Below, piece by piece: positions 61,859-64,000 of a stretch of DNA of 64,000 bases (positions are counted from its first letter, which is position 1; every line of letters begins with the position of its first letter). The position numbers were made by a program, and so were the translations under genes. This DNA comes from Zymoseptoria tritici IPO323 (Eukaryota; Ascomycota; Dothideomycetes; Mycosphaerellales; Mycosphaerellaceae). A model generated the notes under the pieces. The model was not told the DNA's origin. It saw only the letters and a list, made by a program, of their open reading frames with translations, and ran no database searches. Location: positions 3,348,001 through 3,412,000 of the forward strand of contig NC_018218.1 of assembly GCF_000219625.1 (NCBI RefSeq), given 5' to 3'.

Positions 61859-64000
61859 TGTTTTGTTTTTGTTTTTGTTTGTTTGTTTGTTCCATTTACG
61901 TCCTGTAGGAGTCTATGACTATGTAGGACGGCTGTCTCGCGACAGCAGTCTATCTATGTACAATCGTTGTTCTCTCGTATCTCTTGACCTTAGGGAAAGA
62001 CCCGTGCCTAGGATAGTAGCCAGCTAGTATCGAAGGACTTTAAAGAAAGACAAATAAGGAAAAGTAAAAGGAGTGTAGGCTAGACGGTCTCGTCTTCGCC
62101 TCTTGCTAGGTGCCAGGACCTAGAAGCAATCTTTGTATCCGAGAGAAAGGTAGTAAGGTGTTTCCGGAGTTCCTTATCTTCTACTATTTCTAGTAGAGAT
62201 TGTGCTTGTCGTAGCGGTAGTAGCCTAAATACATCGTAGATAGGGCAGCTACATACGAGGTGTTCTGCTGTTTCTCGTCGTCCGCAAGGGCAGTCTGGCG
62301 TCGTTACGTGTCCAAAGCGATAGAGATAGGACTTTAGGTATCCGTGTCCTAATAGGATAGTATAGAAGGCACTAGTTAAAGCGCGTCTTCCTCCTATTCT
62401 ATGTTTTCCTGGCGAGCTCCATGGAAATCGACTAAGGTAGCTATTTGTATTCCTAGGTACCTTGTTAATCTCCCGTTGTCTTGCTGTTTCGTATCGGGTT
62501 TTCCAGACGCTAAAGAGATCGTCTTTTGCGTAGTTAGCCCTCTCGTGTTCTACGAAATGCTTGTATTGTTGGAGTCGATAACAGAGTAGTTGTATCTGTG
62601 TTCTCTGTCGTTTTTGCGGAAGTATCTCTCTCGAGTCCTCGTGTCGGACTTCTCGCGTATCCGAAGGCGCGCTTTAGATAGCGAGTCTTACGGGGTGGTT
62701 TTCGGGTAGCTTTGCTGCGCGTAGAGAGTATAAAATTGACTGTCTCTCTAGGCGTAGATCCGGGGGGAAGAGATTTGACTCTACCTCGGACGGGACGTTT
62801 GGGGCGGTACGGAAAACGCCTAGGATCTTTCTACAAGCTTTACTTTATAGAGATACTAGAGGTTTTATGCTCTTTTTCGACCGCCACCAAACTGGGGCCC
62901 CGTAGTCTGCTATTGTAGTAACGCAGGCTAGGTAGATCTTTCTTAACGATATAGAAGATAGACCGCGTTCGGTGTTTGCTAGTCTTTCTAATCGATAGAA
63001 TGCCGCTTGTGCTTGTGCCGATCTTATTGCAATGTGCTCCTTAAAGGTAAGACCGGCGTCTAGCCAAATCCCAAGCCACCTTATCGCTTTCTTTGCCGGG
63101 CGAACAATGTCGCCGTTTGGAAGAATTACCGGGCAATCGGACCCTTTCCCTTTCGAGAAGTGTACTAGGTCTGTCTTTGCTAGGTCGAAAGCAATCGAGT
63201 TCTTCTTTCCTAGGTCTATTAGCCTTCTTGCCTCACGTTCTAGTACCTTAGAGTTCTTCTTAAGGGACGTAGACGAGGTAGATAGTCTAATGTCGTCGAC
63301 GTAGGAACTAGGAGTAACTCCTTGTAGCGAGAAGAATATGTCGCGCGTATAGATAAGAAAGAGGATAGGAGACATCGGGCTGCCTTGCGGAACGCCGATC
63401 TCTACGTCCTGGAATTCCTGTATCTGTCCGTCGAATGCTATTCGTAGGCGTCTATTGCTCATAAACGACTGAACCCAACGTATAAGGCTGTGCGGAAGCC
63501 TTAACTAGATCATTATTCTTAACAGTCGGTTCTTTGCAACGTGGTCGTATGCTCCTCTTACGTCGAGGAAGATAACCGAAGTCTTCTTTTTCTTTCTTCG
63601 ATTCTCCTCGATTTCGTTCGTTAAGAGAAGCACCGTATCGATAGCCGATTTCTTCTTTCGCCCTCCTAACTGCGAGTCGTGTAGAAGGGGCTTCGTCTCT
63701 GCGATAATCCCTAGGCGTTTTGCGAGTATTCTCTCGCTAATCTTGCCGAGGTAGTTTAGGAGAGAGATCACTCGGTAGGCCTTAGGGACCGAATAGTCTG
63801 GTTTTCCCGGCTTTGCTAGAACTGCGCCTGTCGCAACTTTCCAGCATCGGGGGTAGTGTCCTTCGTCGAGTAGCCTTCTGTATATACGTAGAAAGGTAAT
63901 AGGAATAGCGCCGTACGCTTTACTAATAATAGCTTGCGTAATGCCGTCTGGGCCCGGCGTTTTTCCTTTTACTATCTTCGTGCTACAGGCGGCAGCGAGT
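61859..64000 (-). mobile_element. Non-LTR retrotransposon (Tad1/LINE-like), 3' part, runs off the window
   Basis: A minus-strand reverse transcriptase open from the right window edge to a terminal TAG at 62080-62082. In order: GKTPGPDGITQAIISKAYG, SERILAKRLG, DSQLGGRKKKSAIDTVLLL, motif A FLDVRGAYDH, motif B GVPQGSPMSPILF, the catalytic YVDDI and the thumb AIRWLGIWLDAGLTFKEHI. A C-terminal CCHC-like knuckle follows (CPCGRRETAEHLVCSCPIY, about 62240-62300). Three in-frame stops break it: TAG 63505-63507, TAA 62845-62847 and TAA 62674-62676. After about 190 bp of 3' UTR the element ends in a CAAA/CAAAAA-rich tail (61859-61892 on this strand), typical of LINE 3' ends. CpA is much less depleted than in the neighbouring island, so the copy is younger. 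ORF1 would lie beyond 64000. Confidence 0.85.

Noticed and set aside
59440..64000. LTR retrotransposon or DNA transposon
   Set aside because: The recognisable enzyme is a non-LTR reverse transcriptase with a CAAA tail. No long terminal repeats or terminal inverted repeats were seen, although the RIP island could hide them.

Overview
The window is from a filamentous ascomycete nuclear genome. Genes are dense, with short introns (about 49-80 nt) that have GT/GC...AG borders and CTGAC/CTAAC-type branch points. The proteins are typical of Pezizomycotina: PEX20, calcipressin, a CFEM/GPI protein and Zn2Cys6 regulators. The right end carries a non-LTR retrotransposon and a block with a repeat-induced point mutation (RIP) signature. 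The overall look suggests a dothideomycete, possibly Mycosphaerellales/Capnodiales, but that is inference and no marker gene here fixes it.

Layout. 0-5.2 kb: the 3' end of an unknown gene, RRP12 (ribosome biogenesis) and RPL22. 5.4-10.4 kb: TRM11 (tRNA m2G10 methylation), a basic low-complexity protein and SEC13 (COPII/nuclear pore). 10.8-14.2 kb: PEX20 (peroxisomal import), a doubtful gene remnant and calcipressin (calcineurin regulator). 15.5-21 kb: PRP5 (spliceosomal DEAD-box ATPase) head to head with a mitochondrial HMG-box protein. 21.5-27.6 kb: two Zn2Cys6 transcription factors in tandem. 27.8-35.7 kb: a 2-hydroxyacid dehydrogenase, a BTB-like fragment, a HIT hydrolase, a B-type cyclin and mitoribosomal uL2m. 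35.8-36.3 kb: a degenerate minisatellite ending in a G16 run. 37-49.4 kb: a membrane kelch protein, TRP4 (tryptophan synthesis) sharing a 267-bp promoter with mitoribosomal uL10m, a sphingoid-base kinase, a small conserved protein and a type II membrane protein. 49.8-54.3 kb: a MYND zinc-finger locus with two in-frame TAG codons, then a CFEM/GPI-anchored protein.

The right end (54.3-64 kb) is a different compartment. After 2.9 kb without genes come two divergent small secreted cysteine-containing protein genes. They share a 1.3-kb intergenic region that holds a perfect 26-bp inverted repeat and a higher-order tandem array rich in TGACGT. From about 59.45 kb the sequence becomes a strongly CpA/TpG-depleted, stop-riddled island with CpG kept, as expected after RIP. 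At about 61.86 kb it meets the CAAA-rich tail of a much less mutated minus-strand LINE that runs off the window. Small secreted proteins beside a RIP island resemble the effector-like compartments known in plant-associated fungi; that role is inference.

Most genes are housekeeping and no pathway cluster is visible. Recurring themes are mitochondrial translation and genome upkeep (uL2m, uL10m, HMG-box) and RNA processing (RRP12, TRM11, PRP5). Gene structures include two GC-AG introns, coding exons of 3-15 nt at the 5' ends of SEC13, the cyclin gene and RPL22, and several in-frame, stop-free introns or intron-like segments.
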